64,000 nt of DNA from Hyphodiscus hymeniophilus (lineage: Eukaryota; Ascomycota; Leotiomycetes; Helotiales; Hyphodiscaceae): positions 930,001 to 994,000 of the forward strand of contig VNKQ01000014.1 of NCBI GenBank assembly GCA_016508695.1, in the 5' to 3' direction. Each line of letters begins with the position of its first letter. Within the stretch, counting starts at the first letter, position 1. This document shows positions 45,890 through 57,637 of this stretch, piece after piece. A model generated the notes under the pieces. The model was not told the DNA's origin, did no database searches, and was given only the letters and a program-made list of their open reading frames with translations. The translations under genes and the position numbers were made by a program.

Positions 45890-46900
45890 TTACCTGGCTG
45901 GTGTTTCCCCTCGATACAAAACTATTCCTTCATCTTTACCAGCATCTAGCTCCAGTTCTTCAATAGCTACAAGCTCCATGAATTCGATCTCGGGTAGCTT
46001 CTTCTTCGGGTCCCATGTAAGACCTCGCTTCTTCTTCTTCAACTTACGAGCCTGCGCTCTCATACTAAACTTAATGTACCGGGCAGTCCATTCTGCCCAT
46101 GTTTCAGCATTGTCGCCAGTCAAGGCCCACATGTGGTCGTCGGGGCCTCGCTCTACCTCGTCATCCCCACGCCACGGTATAATTCGCAAATTTCGACTTT
46201 CGATTTGATCAGACCCGTTCCAGATCCCGTGAGCGATGAATGTCAGCTTCTCTAAATTCTCAAACAGACAAAAGATCTCCCATACACATTTGGCAGGCTT
46301 GATCCAGGAGAGTACGAATACCTCAACGTCACGGACTTCGTATTCGAGCGCAAGATAACGCAATTGCTTCGTTTTTTCTGGTCCAATGACACTTGCGAAT
46401 GCCTTCACATCGTTGATTTCGAAATTGGGTCCTAGGTGGATGGTGTCGATGTTCAAGTTTGCACGAACAAGGGGATATATGGATTCTTGAGGGAAGAGCG
46501 ACGGATTATGTTCCAGTAACACTGCTCTAGAGGCGCAAGAGGCATTTTGGGCTTTCACCTGGGATTGTATGACAGTGAAATTGACGTTTGGTGGCCCTAC
46601 TGGCATGCTCCGTAGGCCTTCTGACCATTCCGGGAATGTCATTTCGATACCGAGGCTGATGAGTTGGGGCTCTGCTGTTACGCTCTCCTTCCAAATGGCC
46701 AATTGAAGCTCTTTAGGGAGCTCTGAGAAGCGTGCAAAATCTCCTGGGCTTTGTTGTCGATCTTGGGAGGTTTGATTGCCTTGAGTACTTGTGGCGGAAG
46801 ACGAAGCTGGAGAGACGAGTTCTCCAGTACACTTAGTGATTGGAACAGAATCGACCTCAAGCTTCTCCAAGCTTTTTTGAAAAGAGACATGATCGGCCAT
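45890..46900 (-). CDS. 2EXR-domain protein of unknown function
   Basis: Single open frame of 336 aa. A Ser/Thr/Gln-rich N-terminus (1-55) is followed by FSELPKELQLAIWKES, the F-x-x-LP-x-E-L-x-x-x-IW signature of the fungal 2EXR domain (PF20150). The usual later parts follow: NVNFTVIQSQVKAQNASCASRAVLLEHNP, an Asp/His-containing INIDTIHLG-like strand (NLNIDTIHLGPNF), and a C-terminal region with KKKKRGLTWDPKKKLPE. The family is large and expanded in plant-associated fungi, and its role is unknown. The start is the first ATG. No intron is needed. Confidence 0.82.
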   Translation of the reverse strand: MADHVSFQKSLEKLEVDSVPITKCTGELVSPASSSATSTQGNQTSQDRQQSPGDFARFSELPKELQLAIWKESVTAEPQLISLGIEMTFPEWSEGLRSMPVGPPNVNFTVIQSQVKAQNASCASRAVLLEHNPSLFPQESIYPLVRANLNIDTIHLGPNFEINDVKAFASVIGPEKTKQLRYLALEYEVRDVEVFVLSWIKPAKCVWEIFCLFENLEKLTFIAHGIWNGSDQIESRNLRIIPWRGDDEVERGPDDHMWALTGDNAETWAEWTARYIKFSMRAQARKLKKKKRGLTWDPKKKLPEIEFMELVAIEELELDAGKDEGIVLYRGETPAR

Positions 46901-47803
46901 TCTGCTGAAAATAGTCGCGCGGGCCTGCGTTCTCGTGGATATGGAAGCTGATTCGTGGTTGGAACGTGGCTATTGTTGGTGATGTCGCTCGTTCTGCTCA
47001 AATCCTTGTCCACTGCGAAGTGTGAGATGACTTTGGATCGTATTTTTTCAGCAGTGAGAGAATTGAACATTCTTGAAGAAGTATTCCAGTTCACATTGCT
47101 ATGCCCTTTTCAGTTCGCATTGCAATCTGAATCATTGAGCCACTTTAGTCTTTACCAGAAAACCACACTTATGGGACCAACGCGCAGATGAAATCGAAAG
47201 AACACTATTACAGAAAACAAATACGCTGAGCAGCATCATATCGAATATTGTGAACCAAGCGAGGATTTCGCTCTCGGCGGACCTCGTCTGAAAGATTTTG
47301 ATATAGTGGCTCTACAAACCCTCTTAGAGCTGTAGAAATGACGCAGGGTTCTGAATAGAGTGAACAACTTTTTCAGATGCTTAAAGTATAATAAATTTAA
47401 CAGTAGGTGACTTAGATATTGAGATATCATCTTCTGGTCCCTGCTCATATGGCTTGATTTTTTGGAGGTCGGCATGGTGCAGCACAAGTGATGGGCTTAA
47501 GGCTTTGATGGTCATATTCTTCATTATTATTTTTGGAGCCTGCGAGATGAAGGGTTTCATACTTCGGATGTCGACTATTGAGCGCATCGAATACCAATGG
47601 ATTTAACATAGTAGCAAGGTAGGTAGGTACCTCTGTAGTTCTTGTCGATATCGAGGTGAAGAAGTGAAGAGCTCGGATTGGCTGTTCAAGCCTTAGCCTC
47701 ATAGTAAAAGTGGGTCCAAACCGCCAGAACCGAGAATGATCGAACCTCACAGCAAAGCTCTCTCCCTACAGGTCATCAACTCCAATTGACATCTCGACAC
47801 ATT
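46901..47803. other. Divergent spacer, no gene seen
   Basis: 0.9 kb between the 2EXR gene (-) and the ATP synthase delta gene (+). It should hold both promoters. A GGTAGGTAGGTACC-like run lies at about 47,615-47,628. No supportable frame is present. Confidence 0.6.
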
Positions 47804-48575
47804 ATGAACTCCCTCCGAATTGCTCGCACAGCTCTGCGAGCGCGTCCTGCAGCTATCAAGGCTCCCCTCCAGCGCAGGGGATATGCTGAAGCTGTGTCGG
47901 ATAAGGTCGGTAACACTGAACAGATTTTACGGCCATTGCTAACATTCATCAGATCAAGTTGAGCTTAGCTCTGCCTCATCAGGTACGTCTGTAACTCGAT
48001 ATAGATGATGTATATGCGCGGTCTCGGCGGTCTCTGTGTCTTGTTGGGCTGTGGGCGCAATGGAAGGACGGGAAATATAATCGCAGGTACTAATGAGCCA
48101 TCTTCAGTCCATGTACAAGTCCACCGATGTCGTCCAAGTCAACATTCCTGCCGAATCCGGAGAGATGGGTATCCTCGCAAACCACGTCCCATCCATTGAG
48201 CAACTGAAGCCCGGTCTCATCGAGGTGATTGAGGAGAGTGGTGGAAGCAAGCAATTCTTTCGTAGGTTCCCAGAGGAAGCCATAACATCTCTCGTCTAAC
48301 CGATATGCAGTCTCTGGAGGTTTCGCAATTGTGCAGCCCAACTCTTCTTTGAGCATCAACGCCGTCGAGGGATACGCACTGGAGGACTTCAGCGCGGAGG
48401 CTGTTCGGTCACAAATTGCAGAGGCACAGAAGATTGCTGGGGGAAGTGGAAGCGAACAAGACATCGCTGAGGCAAAGATAGAACTTGAGGTGAGATTTGT
48501 CATCAGTCACGGAGTCGAGGTTATGAACTAACGTGTCCGTAGGTTTTGGAGAGCTTACAAGCTGCTCTCAAGTAG
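47804..48575 (+). CDS. atp16: Mitochondrial F1 ATP synthase delta subunit
   Basis: Central-stalk subunit of the mitochondrial ATP synthase (homologue of bacterial epsilon). Exons: 47804-47905, 47953-47982, 48108-48261, 48311-48489, 48543-48575; 165 aa, the usual length. Exon 1 gives a clear presequence (MNSLRIARTALRARPAAIKAP, then RRGYAEA at the cleavage region). The mature part begins KIKLSLALPHQSMYKSTDVVQVNIPAESGEMGILANHVPSIEQLKPG in family order, followed by the beta sandwich FLSGGFAIVQPNS and the C-terminal helices ending LESLQAALK. Exons 2 (30 nt) and 5 (33 nt, including the stop) are very short but forced by the protein. Donor of intron 1 is GTCGGT. Confidence 0.95.
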
Positions 48576-49170
48576 AGCAGAGGCTTCGGTCTTGGCGAGG
48601 GAGAGACATCTTAGAGGCAGCAGCTGTGTATATCATCGTCCCTTGAATGAATTCCATTCGCAAATCAAATTGTTCAAATGCAGCAAGCGATCGAGATTTC
48701 GCCAGAGAAATGCGTCAGTCCCAGATAGAGCAAAATCAGGGCTTTCAAAACCGCTCGTTGTGATCAAAATTCTTATGACTTTAAGATCCAAGTGGGAAAG
48801 TCGTTGGATGTCCTTATATGACCATAGATCGATCTCCACAAAGGCTATTATCTGATTTGAAACAATCCAAAGAATTGACCAAAGGGATTCCAATAACATG
48901 GTCTAATAATTCTTCCTTCAAGACCTTTGTAAAGTTTGTATTCGCTTGAGGAGGTGCCAGTCGCTCCTTCACTTTTCAAATAACCTACCTAATTGACTTT
49001 GCCTTCCCGTTTTACGAGTCTCGAGAATGTCATGCTCTCCTAATATCATCACAACAATGAGCACAGCGACTCGGTGCTTCTTCCACTCATTCTTTCCAGT
49101 TTAGACATTCATTGGGATAAGTTACAAACGTTGTACGGCCGATGAAACTTCGAACGTCCCGTTATTACCA
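48576..49170. other. Intergenic region, no gene seen
   Basis: Between ATP synthase delta and the next + gene. It should hold the terminator of the first and the promoter of the second. Nothing else is seen. Confidence 0.6.
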
Positions 49171-51997
49171 ATGATTGGCCCACCGCCATCGTCAACCCAT
49201 CATTCTAATCCAAGTCAGCGGAACCGCTTCAATAATGTCGTACCTTCGGGCACTGTTGCGACGCGTATCCATCTTCTGGAGGACCGTTCGCTTCCAGCTC
49301 CTGTAAGCTGTTCCGAATCGTTCAAATTATTTGACTGATTGTTGTTCGCAGTATATACCTCGACGGTCCTCTCCTGAGACGAGTAATGACTCACGGACAG
49401 GTCTTGGTCGTCGCATAAATAGTAGATTTGGAACCCCTGCGTCGCGGAACAGAGATACGCACAGGGACCCTCAAGTCGATGCTGGACATAGCTTCTTAGG
49501 TCTTCTCAGTACACGAACGGCGCATTCGCAACCGCATTCGCATGCCAGAACGGATGGTGGATCTAATGGCCGTCAGGACACACCCACCCGCACCCGTGGG
49601 AGTTATGGCCAAATGCGCCCTCAAGGTGCGTATCTTTGAGTCAATATATGTTGGACGAGTTCGTAGCCCGAGTATTTAGCTGTTCAACTATAGGGGACAA
49701 TGCTGACTCTTCGATGCGGAAATAGGATTAATGCACAGAGCTCAGACAGATGCAGCCACCAAGCCACACAAATCGAGCCGTTCGAGAAGGAATGAAATGC
49801 AAGACCTTCACGGAAATCATGGATCTGGCTTTCTCACAGGTTTGACTGCTACACTTCCTATCCGTTCATCTGGAGTGGGTCATTCGGATGTTTCACAGCA
49901 TGACAATACAATAAAGTCTGATAATTCAGCGCTCACTACATCCACGATCAGACGACAAAGTGTCCGAGATTTGTTCAATGAATATGGTATCACGAGGCCT
50001 GCAGGACTTGTCCCTGATGGCGAATTATTGATTTCCCCCAGTGGAGGGCAGAAGTGCTTCCCTTCAGAGCAGAGATCCTTGAATTCAAATTCATCAGAAG
50101 AAGATATCAATTCGAAACGATTCTCATCCAAGCAGAACGTGCCATCCAGACCCAGACTAGCCGATCGTTTGTACGGTCGTGACGTTCAGCTTGGTCGGGC
50201 CAAGGAAAAACAGTCAAGCCAGTCTGTCGAGATAGCTTCATGCAACAGGGCACATTCTCCCGCAAAGCTTCCGTCTCGCAAACCCAGCAATGGGCAGCTG
50301 TCCCCGGCATTTCCGGATGGTTCTCGCCGCAAGGCGCTTGTGAAGGGCTCGCCATTCATAATCGCTGATAGATCGAGCCGCCCGCTTACTGTTCAAGGGA
50401 ACAGCGTTCGAAGCCAAGAGTCTCGAGCCAGGATGAAAGCGAAGCAATTTGCCATGGATCAACACAACCCGAGTTGTCTGCCAAAGCACCAAGGTCACGA
50501 ACACTTTCGGCATTCGATATCTCCTTCGTTCAAAAAGACTCATGAACTGGAAGAAACTGATAAGGGATATATTGCTGATGCTAGCTTTGCCAAATATATA
50601 ACAGCCAGAAGGGTTTCTTTGCGACCGCATGACCTCCGATCCCTCAAATCCCAAAACAGTCTGGACCTCGATTACATCGAGTGTCGTGGCTATCCGAGAA
50701 CAGGTCATGCCCGACACGGAAGTGCCACTTCAGGCGCCCTTGGCCAGTGCCAACACTGTAAGTCTAATTATCGAAGTAGCGTCATTCCAAATTGATATCC
50801 CGTTTTGTATATAATGGACCGTTTCCCTGGGATCTACAATGTAAGGTAACACTGACTCGGGATGTAGGTACCGATGACTGCCAATGTCTATCTTGTCAAA
50901 ACACCGACCACAGCGTTCGCTGCTGCATGAATGAGGATCACCAGGGCATGGTTCATCACCATCGTCGTTCTTCAAAAGCGCAACAATCACAGAAATATTG
51001 GGACCGCCCGACACTTCTATCCTCTAAGACAGCTTCTCCGTTCATGCCTATTGATGAATCTCTGACGAAGGTGCCAAAACCAGAGAAGCCCGGAACAATC
51101 CGACGATTCGAAGACGGTACTTTTCTTGGAGACGTTGCCAAGGTACCAAATCCGCCGTCGAAGATGGAAAACCCGACGTTGGGGGCGTCTTCTGACCCTT
51201 GGCATGAACGCGATAATAAAACTAATCGCAAAACGCTTCCGGACAATCAATCTAAACAGAAGCCAGCCCACTCGTCAAGAGTTCACAAACCCTCAAAGTC
51301 TGGCAAATATTCGACTCCAAATTCGAATGATTTGGGGAGATTTCCTGGACCAATGAGGCTCATAGATAAACCCGCCGTCCTAATGTTGAACCAGAAGATG
51401 CTTGATCCTCAAAAAGAGTGGGAAAGGATCAGGAAGCAACGCGATGAAAGGCTAGAGGCGCTTACAAAAGATGAAGATCCATCAAGCCAGCCTGTTGGTC
51501 TCAAGCCCCCACCGAAGAAGAGCAAATGGGAGCTTGCGCTTGTGGACAAGAAGCCGACGCCGCAATGTTGTATTGATGCTCCAAATCCGGTCCAGGAGCA
51601 CAGATTGAGCGAGGACGAGATTGTGCTAGCTGACAATGATCATCTGGTTGAAGAGCATTTCCTATATGACGATCCGATGATCGATGAGAAGGTCAACGAA
51701 ATGCGCTTGACTTCAGTCAGAGTTTCAGATAGTGAGGTCGGGATGGGTAATTCGAGTGTACCCCAGGCATTGGTCGATTCTCTGGTTGAGTCTATCTCTA
51801 AGGTCGAAGAGCATGACTGCGTTTGGAAGGCCCGATGTATGGCTAGTCAGAATGACAAGAAGGAGCAAGAAGAGTCTAAAAGGAATGGGACTTTGCTATT
51901 TCGAGGGTTGACTCTTGTTGTTCATCTCGATGGAAAGGATGACTTGGTTTTCAGGGCAGACTTGCAGGCCGGGAGTGTGGTCGAGGCAAACCGCTAG
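49171..51997 (+). CDS. Large disordered protein of unknown function with a Cys cluster
   Basis: Exons: 49171-49302, 49352-49625, 49726-50757, 50868-51997; about 855 aa. I do not recognise the family. The start ATG at 49,171 (MIGPPPSSTHHSNPSQ) is chosen because only this frame joins exon 2 in phase; the ATG at 49,235 would run into a stop. Most of the chain is Ser/Arg/Lys/Pro-rich and probably disordered. The one compact feature is a cluster of nine cysteines across the last splice site, from QCQHC through DCQCLSCQN to RCCMNEDH, with two nearby HHH/H-rich bits that could bind zinc. Downstream is a charged helical part (KEWERIRKQRDERLEALTKDED) and an acidic region. The last third (KKSKWELALVDKK, VEEHFLYDDPMIDEK) looks more conserved than the rest. 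Location is unknown. Confidence 0.78.
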
Positions 51998-52788
51998 GTT
52001 AAAGGGGCTCCATCTGACATCGTTCGGGACGGGGATTGGGCTTTGGGGAATGATAACTCCAGGCAGATTGGATCGTGCACTTTGGTTCTGGTGGTCTTTC
52101 ACTTGGGTAGAAGTTCTTGACTGTGAGGTTTTTCGGTCTGTCTTAGCCATTCAATCCAATAAGTACCTGTACATTCCGACTTGGCCAACGTCGTTTTGAG
52201 CGAACAGGAACTCGACAAAGTCTCCATGCGAGTCGATAGTCCAAATGATCATGACATGACTATGTAGACGGTGGATCGCTGATGATTTCTTAAGGATCGA
52301 GTACGCATCTGGAGTATCCGCATGGCGAGCTGTGACTGGGGAGTTGTTCAAGTACCTCACGGCGTCGTTGCGACTCGCGAGTTCATGAAAAGGAGGTCGT
52401 GGGCGTGTGGAAATGGAGTGAGTGATTCACGGCCCTTGCCTAGACACGTCTGTGTGAGAAGGACTTCACCTCTGCTCTTGCTCTAGGGTATGTATGCGAC
52501 GAGCTGGATCACTCAGTCGAGTTGCACGTGGTGAAAGAGAGCGTCGGCTTCCATAGGTGAGGAGAGTCCTCAGGCAGATTTTTATATCTGATTGGAGTTG
52601 AATTCTATGTTCGTAAAACGCCGGGAGGTATGTACAGGACATTCCCAGAGAAGGGGATGCTAAGTCCAGTATGCTGCAACGCCCCGTATGCCAATTCCAT
52701 GCTATAAGGTCAAGCATCTATTCATAACGCTCACAGACTCCCACACCCATCCCATTCGCAACTTTCAGCGCCGTAACCTATCCGAAGC
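51998..52788. other. Convergent spacer, no gene seen
   Basis: 0.8 kb between the 3' ends of the large disordered-protein gene (+) and the CDF transporter gene (-). No supportable frame or repeat. Confidence 0.6.
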
Positions 52789-54192
52789 TTATATGTCCTT
52801 CTTGTAGGCATGCTCAGGCTTATGCGTAGTCTCGTAATCAACGTGGACATAAGCTCTTTCAACATCCGGCAAGTCCTCTAGTTTGCTTTGGAGCTCCTCG
52901 GCAATGTCATGAGTTTCCCGCAAAGTAGAAGCAGCATTCATGACCACATCGACCTCAGCAATAAGTCTTGGACCAGAGTGATAGACGCGAACCGTGTCGA
53001 TCCCCGAGATAGCTGGGGAATGCGTCAAACAGACGTATGTAATGAGCTGTTGGGTCTCGACTGAAGCAGTAACACCGACCAATAAAAGAAACTCGCTGAA
53101 TGCGGTCGATAGCCAGATGGCGGAGATCAAAACAGAGAGGAGGATGGCGCCCATGGGATCAATCCACCACTTGAGCTTGGCACCACCGACGGAGGTAAGG
53201 ATACCGAAGCCGTTGATGAAGAGGTCATTTCGGTGATCCTGCCACAGAATATTGATCTGAGAGTACTTGTCCTTCAAGGCCCAGCAATAGAGGAATAGGG
53301 CTAATTTGGTGGTGAAAGCCCCCGCAACTGCGAGGACTGAAGGGAGATGGAATTTGGTAGTCCCACTTGTGTTTCCCTCAATGAGCTCCCGGACCGAGAA
53401 CGCAATCAGAATGAACGATACGGAAGTCATCAGGAAACAGAACACAATGTTGCCCACAGTCTCAAGACGTGCCTTGCCGGAAGGAAAGCGGTTTGGGTCA
53501 ACACGCTTCACAGCACGATTGGTCAGAATCAAAGTAACGTTGGACATCGGATCGAAGATAGCGTCTGCCATGGTGGTGAACAAGGACAGCGATCCTGAGG
53601 AGATAGCACCGTAGAGTTGGAGACCAGCGAGCGCGATGTTGGCAGCAAATGAGCCATATACGGCAATTTGAAATTTCAGGTGATCGTCTCCCGCTTCTTG
53701 TTTGGCTTCCGCTCGGTGATCTGCCACCGGCTTTAACATCCTCTCGATATTCTCATTCTGAGTCTCGTAGAACTTCTGTAGCTTCCTGGCTTTGTATGCA
53801 TCGCGGTTGAATTTGATAGGACCGCAGCCGTCGCGCTTTCGTGATGTATTGGCGGCGATATCATGGAGCTCGCTGGGGTTCTTGTATGCCGCAGAGAGCT
53901 GATATGGATCGTTCTCGGGCGTGTACTTCGGAGGCCGTTGGCCCTCGAGATCGCTCATCGCATTCGTTTGGTGTCGGGAGATGGGATCATGCTCTTCTCC
54001 ACCGGGAGTAACGGGTTCGAAAGCGGTGCTTGTTCCTGGCTTTTCAGAAGAGTTGGGTTGAATAGGGGTGTGATTCCCAGATCTAAGTGACTCCGGTCTA
54101 TGGGGATGTAAATGGAACGGATGGGGATGCATCGTAATGCTGTTGCTGAGATCAGGGCTTCGAGACATGGTGAAAGGGCCTCTGTGAACCAT
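52789..54192 (-). CDS. Cation diffusion facilitator, Mn-type metal transporter
   Basis: Membrane exporter of divalent metal, 467 aa from the ATG at 54,192 (MVHRGPFTMSRS); the frame continues upstream but without another ATG. The N-terminal 160 residues are cytosolic, His/Pro/Ser-rich, with GPIKFNRDAYKARKLQKFYE before the first membrane segment, as in the fungal family. Six membrane segments follow (for example AVYGSFAANIALAGLQLYG, IVFCFLMTSVSFILIAF, GAILLSVLISAIWLSTAF). The metal sites are DAIFD (Asp210/Asp214) and DHRND (Asp319/Asp323). The DxxxD form in both helices is the pattern of manganese-type CDFs, while zinc CDFs use HxxxD. The C-terminal cytoplasmic domain (RVYHSGPRLIAEVDVVM...AYVHVDYE) is complete. 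Likely role: Mn detoxification or delivery to an organelle. Confidence 0.92.
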   Translation of the reverse strand: MVHRGPFTMSRSPDLSNSITMHPHPFHLHPHRPESLRSGNHTPIQPNSSEKPGTSTAFEPVTPGGEEHDPISRHQTNAMSDLEGQRPPKYTPENDPYQLSAAYKNPSELHDIAANTSRKRDGCGPIKFNRDAYKARKLQKFYETQNENIERMLKPVADHRAEAKQEAGDDHLKFQIAVYGSFAANIALAGLQLYGAISSGSLSLFTTMADAIFDPMSNVTLILTNRAVKRVDPNRFPSGKARLETVGNIVFCFLMTSVSFILIAFSVRELIEGNTSGTTKFHLPSVLAVAGAFTTKLALFLYCWALKDKYSQINILWQDHRNDLFINGFGILTSVGGAKLKWWIDPMGAILLSVLISAIWLSTAFSEFLLLVGVTASVETQQLITYVCLTHSPAISGIDTVRVYHSGPRLIAEVDVVMNAASTLRETHDIAEELQSKLEDLPDVERAYVHVDYETTHKPEHAYKKDI

Positions 54193-55358
54193 CCGGATGA
54201 TGGGATGAGAGGAACTAAGGAGAATCAATTCAGAGGAAGAGGGAAAGGTGAGAAGGATATGTTTGTGGAACACAAGGCAGCACAATGGGATAATGCTGCT
54301 GATGATGCTGGTTTCGAATAAGATGTTGCGAAAGCAAGGTCAACAGGGCTCTCACATGTGGCGAAAGCGCCAAGTACTGTACTGTAGGCTGTGTCGAGCG
54401 GGCGACCTTGGCACAACGGCGCTCTTCCTACTTTACCTTGAGAATATACTTTTTGAGCCATGTCTGAAGGTTGAAGAGGCGCCGAGAGCAGTCCATGATT
54501 TATAGAGCTTGGAGTGTCGCAGAGACAGAAGGCTCGTCATAGCAGGATCTTATCGTAGGGTATCTGATGCTACCTGCTTTCCCACATTCCGACCATACCC
54601 GATTCTTTCTCTCTTCCGGCTTATTACGCGAGTTCCCCCTTTTCTGGCAGGCCTCAATGTTCTTGAACCTTCAATACCAAATGCATGTGTATCCCAAACA
54701 GGTCGACGCTGAAGTTGTAGAGCCCTTGAGATTCATGGTCTCGCGTAGAGTAGGTTTATTTCAAAATATATAAGTATGTACAAAAGCCCATCCCACCACA
54801 TAGAGAAGTACTGGATTGTCTTTCCTCACGATACAGAGACAGAAACACTATCAAGCATCAGGATACAGGCAACTGCACTTCTTCTTATTGATGGATCTTA
54901 TGAAGGTACGGGTGGGGTACAAGGAGTTGGGATGGTTTTGCACTACGCCCTTCGGTGCTGTGGGAGTGAATCTCATACTAAATCACTTCGCGGCCCGCAA
55001 TAGTAAGAGCTACCTCAGATCGTTTGGTGTAGATAATGAACGAGCATGCTAATTTGCGGCAGGCTCCACCTCCACCTGCAAGTTCCTTCCTTGCTTTCCA
55101 TCCTTCCCCAATTCACATGGAGAGCAAACGACAGAGAACAACTTGGCAATGCAGCAAAACGCTCAAATATGCCCAATAGAGTATGATATTATCAGCGAAG
55201 CAAGATACAACCGCATGAAAGCAGAATGCTAATGCAAGTTCAATATGCTCGCCAGAAAAGAAGAGAACTTGTGAGAGCTAACGATGCCGCATCGCAATAT
55301 GTGAAATGTGAAGCTATTGTACAGTACATGGTTCGCGTAAAAGATAAAATCACTGGGT
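54193..55358. other. Intergenic region, no gene seen
   Basis: 1.2 kb between the glycogenin 3' end and the CDF transporter start, both on -. It contains copies of the TACTGTAC-type motif at about 54,375 and 55,319. It should hold the transporter promoter. No supportable gene. Confidence 0.55.
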
Positions 55359-57637
55359 TCAAGTATCCAACACATCTTTCTCCTCCTCAGACGGCGGCAT
55401 CGGCGTTTCGGAAGTAGGGTATGTCTCGTCTTTCTCCCACGCAGCGGATGGGCCATGGTAACTTGGCTCTTCGAAGGTAGTTCGCGGAGTTGATTCCGAC
55501 CCTGTTGCTCCTCCATCCTTCGGTCCTTGGGGAACGTAGGTGGGTGAAGTGACTCCCTCGGAGCCATATGGCAGAGGTCTCATAGGAATTTCGCGCATTG
55601 TTCCATCCATTCCAAGCTTACTGGCTAATACATCTGACTGCCTTCGAGCGAGCGCCTCGAGCTGAGCAGTAGGATCCTGTTGAAATTTAGCCACGTTAGA
55701 ATCAGGGGCACTAAAGCCCTCACCCATTCCGCCTGCGACGGGACGCCTTCCGCAGCAGGCAGTTCGCCTTCGTCATCTCTCTCTTCGCCCCAAAAGCTGG
55801 GTCTTCGGATCGGAGCCGGTGTCACTGGTAGACTGGGCCTTTCAAGCTCTGTTGGGAAGTCTGTGAGCTTCATGGAGTGCCTTCTGCCACCCGGACTGGA
55901 CACCTGTTCTATACCTGAGCCATATCCCTGCAGTACTTGGATGTTGCCCTTGCGATTCTTTTGCAAGTTTCCGATGTACCGCTCGATTTCAGGGATATCG
56001 TCCCAGGCGTTCCCGCGGGTGTATGTCTGCCAAGCATCAGCTGGCGTGAGTGAGATGGTTGGAGTGATAGGAGTGACCGCTTTGTCTTCCTCGGCGGGCG
56101 CGGCGGCTGAATCGCTGCTGGTGGGTTCTGTAGTTGTCTCAATTTTGTCATCGGCGAATACTCTTGAAGGTTTGGGGGCATTCTTCTCCCACGGGAAAAT
56201 TGGAGTGGGTTTCTGATACGTGGGAGTTTTTGGGACTTCGTAGTACATGTCTTTAGGTGGATCGGGATATCGTTCAGGAGCTTTGAAGGGTGTAGGATCG
56301 GAAGCAAATTCATAGTGTGTCGCAGGAAAACTGTGGGCTTCGGGTTGCGAATCGGCTGGTGGTGCAGCTCTGCTAATCGTCAGCGTCTGAATACAGTAAA
56401 TGCTCAGGAAACCTGCCGGCTAGCATCCCAAGCCGTATACTGAGCTTCCTTTTCTTTCCGCTCTTGTTCCACATTCATCTCTACAGGCGGAACATAAGCT
56501 TCTTCCACTTCTCTGATAGTCTCAGTTGTCTCATGCAATGGTTCTTCTGTCGATGGGTTGTAGGTCTCACTCTCGGTCGCTTGGGTGGAGACGATGGGAG
56601 CTACTGGTTGAAACTCGCCTTTGGTGTGATACTGAACTATAGGGGCAATGCCTTGTGCACTACTATCGACTGACTGCTTGAAGCTTAGCAAAAGGTCTTC
56701 GGTGGCGAGAAGTATGCGTACGGATTCTCTGAAGTGTCTATCATAGACAGCCCACCATCTCCCAACCATTTCGTCGTAGGGGGTTGAGCCTCTGTTAGCA
56801 TCTCTGCCTTGAGTCCATGGTTTGGTTTGGCCAATGAAATGCGCCATGCTTATAGATGATTGAAAATGTCGGTATGCTGGCAGGTATTGGTAATGAGCTG
56901 ATGGAGTGACGTTATAGGTGAAGCTTAGGCGATTGAAAGTATTCTTGAAGTGCATGTTCAGAAGACCTTGGTCCGCTCCATCAAAAGATATGCCTCTCCG
57001 TGCCATTGCGAGCAATGCCCAGTAATCACCCATATTCGGATTGAGAACCATCAATCCAGTATTGAAAATGTCAGGCCATCCAATATCTGGAGCGGCAGAG
57101 AACGATTGTGGAAGGTCGAACAGCTCGTCTGGTGCGCGTAAAGCAACCATATCTGCATCCACATAGACTATCTTCCGAAATTGTGTCTGCTTCCACAGCG
57201 TAATCTTTGTGAAGGTAGACTGTAGATCGGCTCGGTCCATGAGGTAGAGATTGGCTGGATTGTCATTGTCAACTCGATCAACGGGAATGATGAAGTCGAA
57301 TATTTTCTGGAACATATCAGAGACTTCCATATACTCTTGTAGAGTGCCACTCTCACCTGTAGCTCCGTCATCGCATCCGCAGAAAGGGAATCGGTGGTGA
57401 CGAGCACTGCCAACTTCTTGGTCGTGCCAGCATCTCTTAGAGAATGGGCCAACACTAAGGCACCTGCAGTGACGGTTCAGTAAGCTTAGATATCATCGGA
57501 CAGCAGCTATGCGAGGTACCTGGGAGGTAGAAGTCGTTCAGCAGAAGCTATTGAAGAGCTGTCAGTACGGTCAAATGAAGGCGCGCTCGACAAGGACCAC
57601 TGACTGTCGCGTAGACATCTTCTCCCTGGGCAGCCAT
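55359..57637 (-). CDS. Glycogenin (GT8 glucosyltransferase)
   Basis: Self-glucosylating primer of glycogen synthesis, UDP-glucose dependent. Exons in transcript order: 57637-57605, 57547-57520, 57463-57357, 57306-56417, 56369-55724, 55676-55359; about 673 aa. The GT8 domain is clear: MAAQGEDVYATLLLNDFYLPGAL across the first exons, NPANLYLMDRADLQSTFTKITLW, the Mn-binding DxD at Asp106-Asp108 (YVDADMVALR), FNTGLMVLNP, DGADQGLLNMHF, and HFIGQTKPW. The long C-terminal part is disordered and Pro/Glu-rich, ending in the QAEWDPTAQLEALARRQSDVL helix that fungi use to bind glycogen synthase. The junction of exons 4 and 5 only stays in frame with a GC donor (CCG|GCAGGT); the nearby GT donor four bases on shifts the frame. 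The exon 5 acceptor is TAGCAG. Confidence 0.9.

Noticed and set aside
49235..49302. Alternative start MSYLRALLRR for the large unknown protein
   Set aside because: This frame joins exon 2 out of phase and stops soon after; the ATG at 49,171 joins in phase.
55340..55375. Possible tRNA T-arm (GGGTTCAAGTATCC)
   Set aside because: No matching acceptor, D or anticodon arms nearby; it lies at the end of the glycogenin gene.
57307..57356. In-frame MEVSDMF extension before glycogenin exon 4
   Set aside because: It lies in a 50-nt intron with GTGAGA donor and TTCCAG acceptor; splicing gives TELQKIFDFIIPVDRV, which fits the family.
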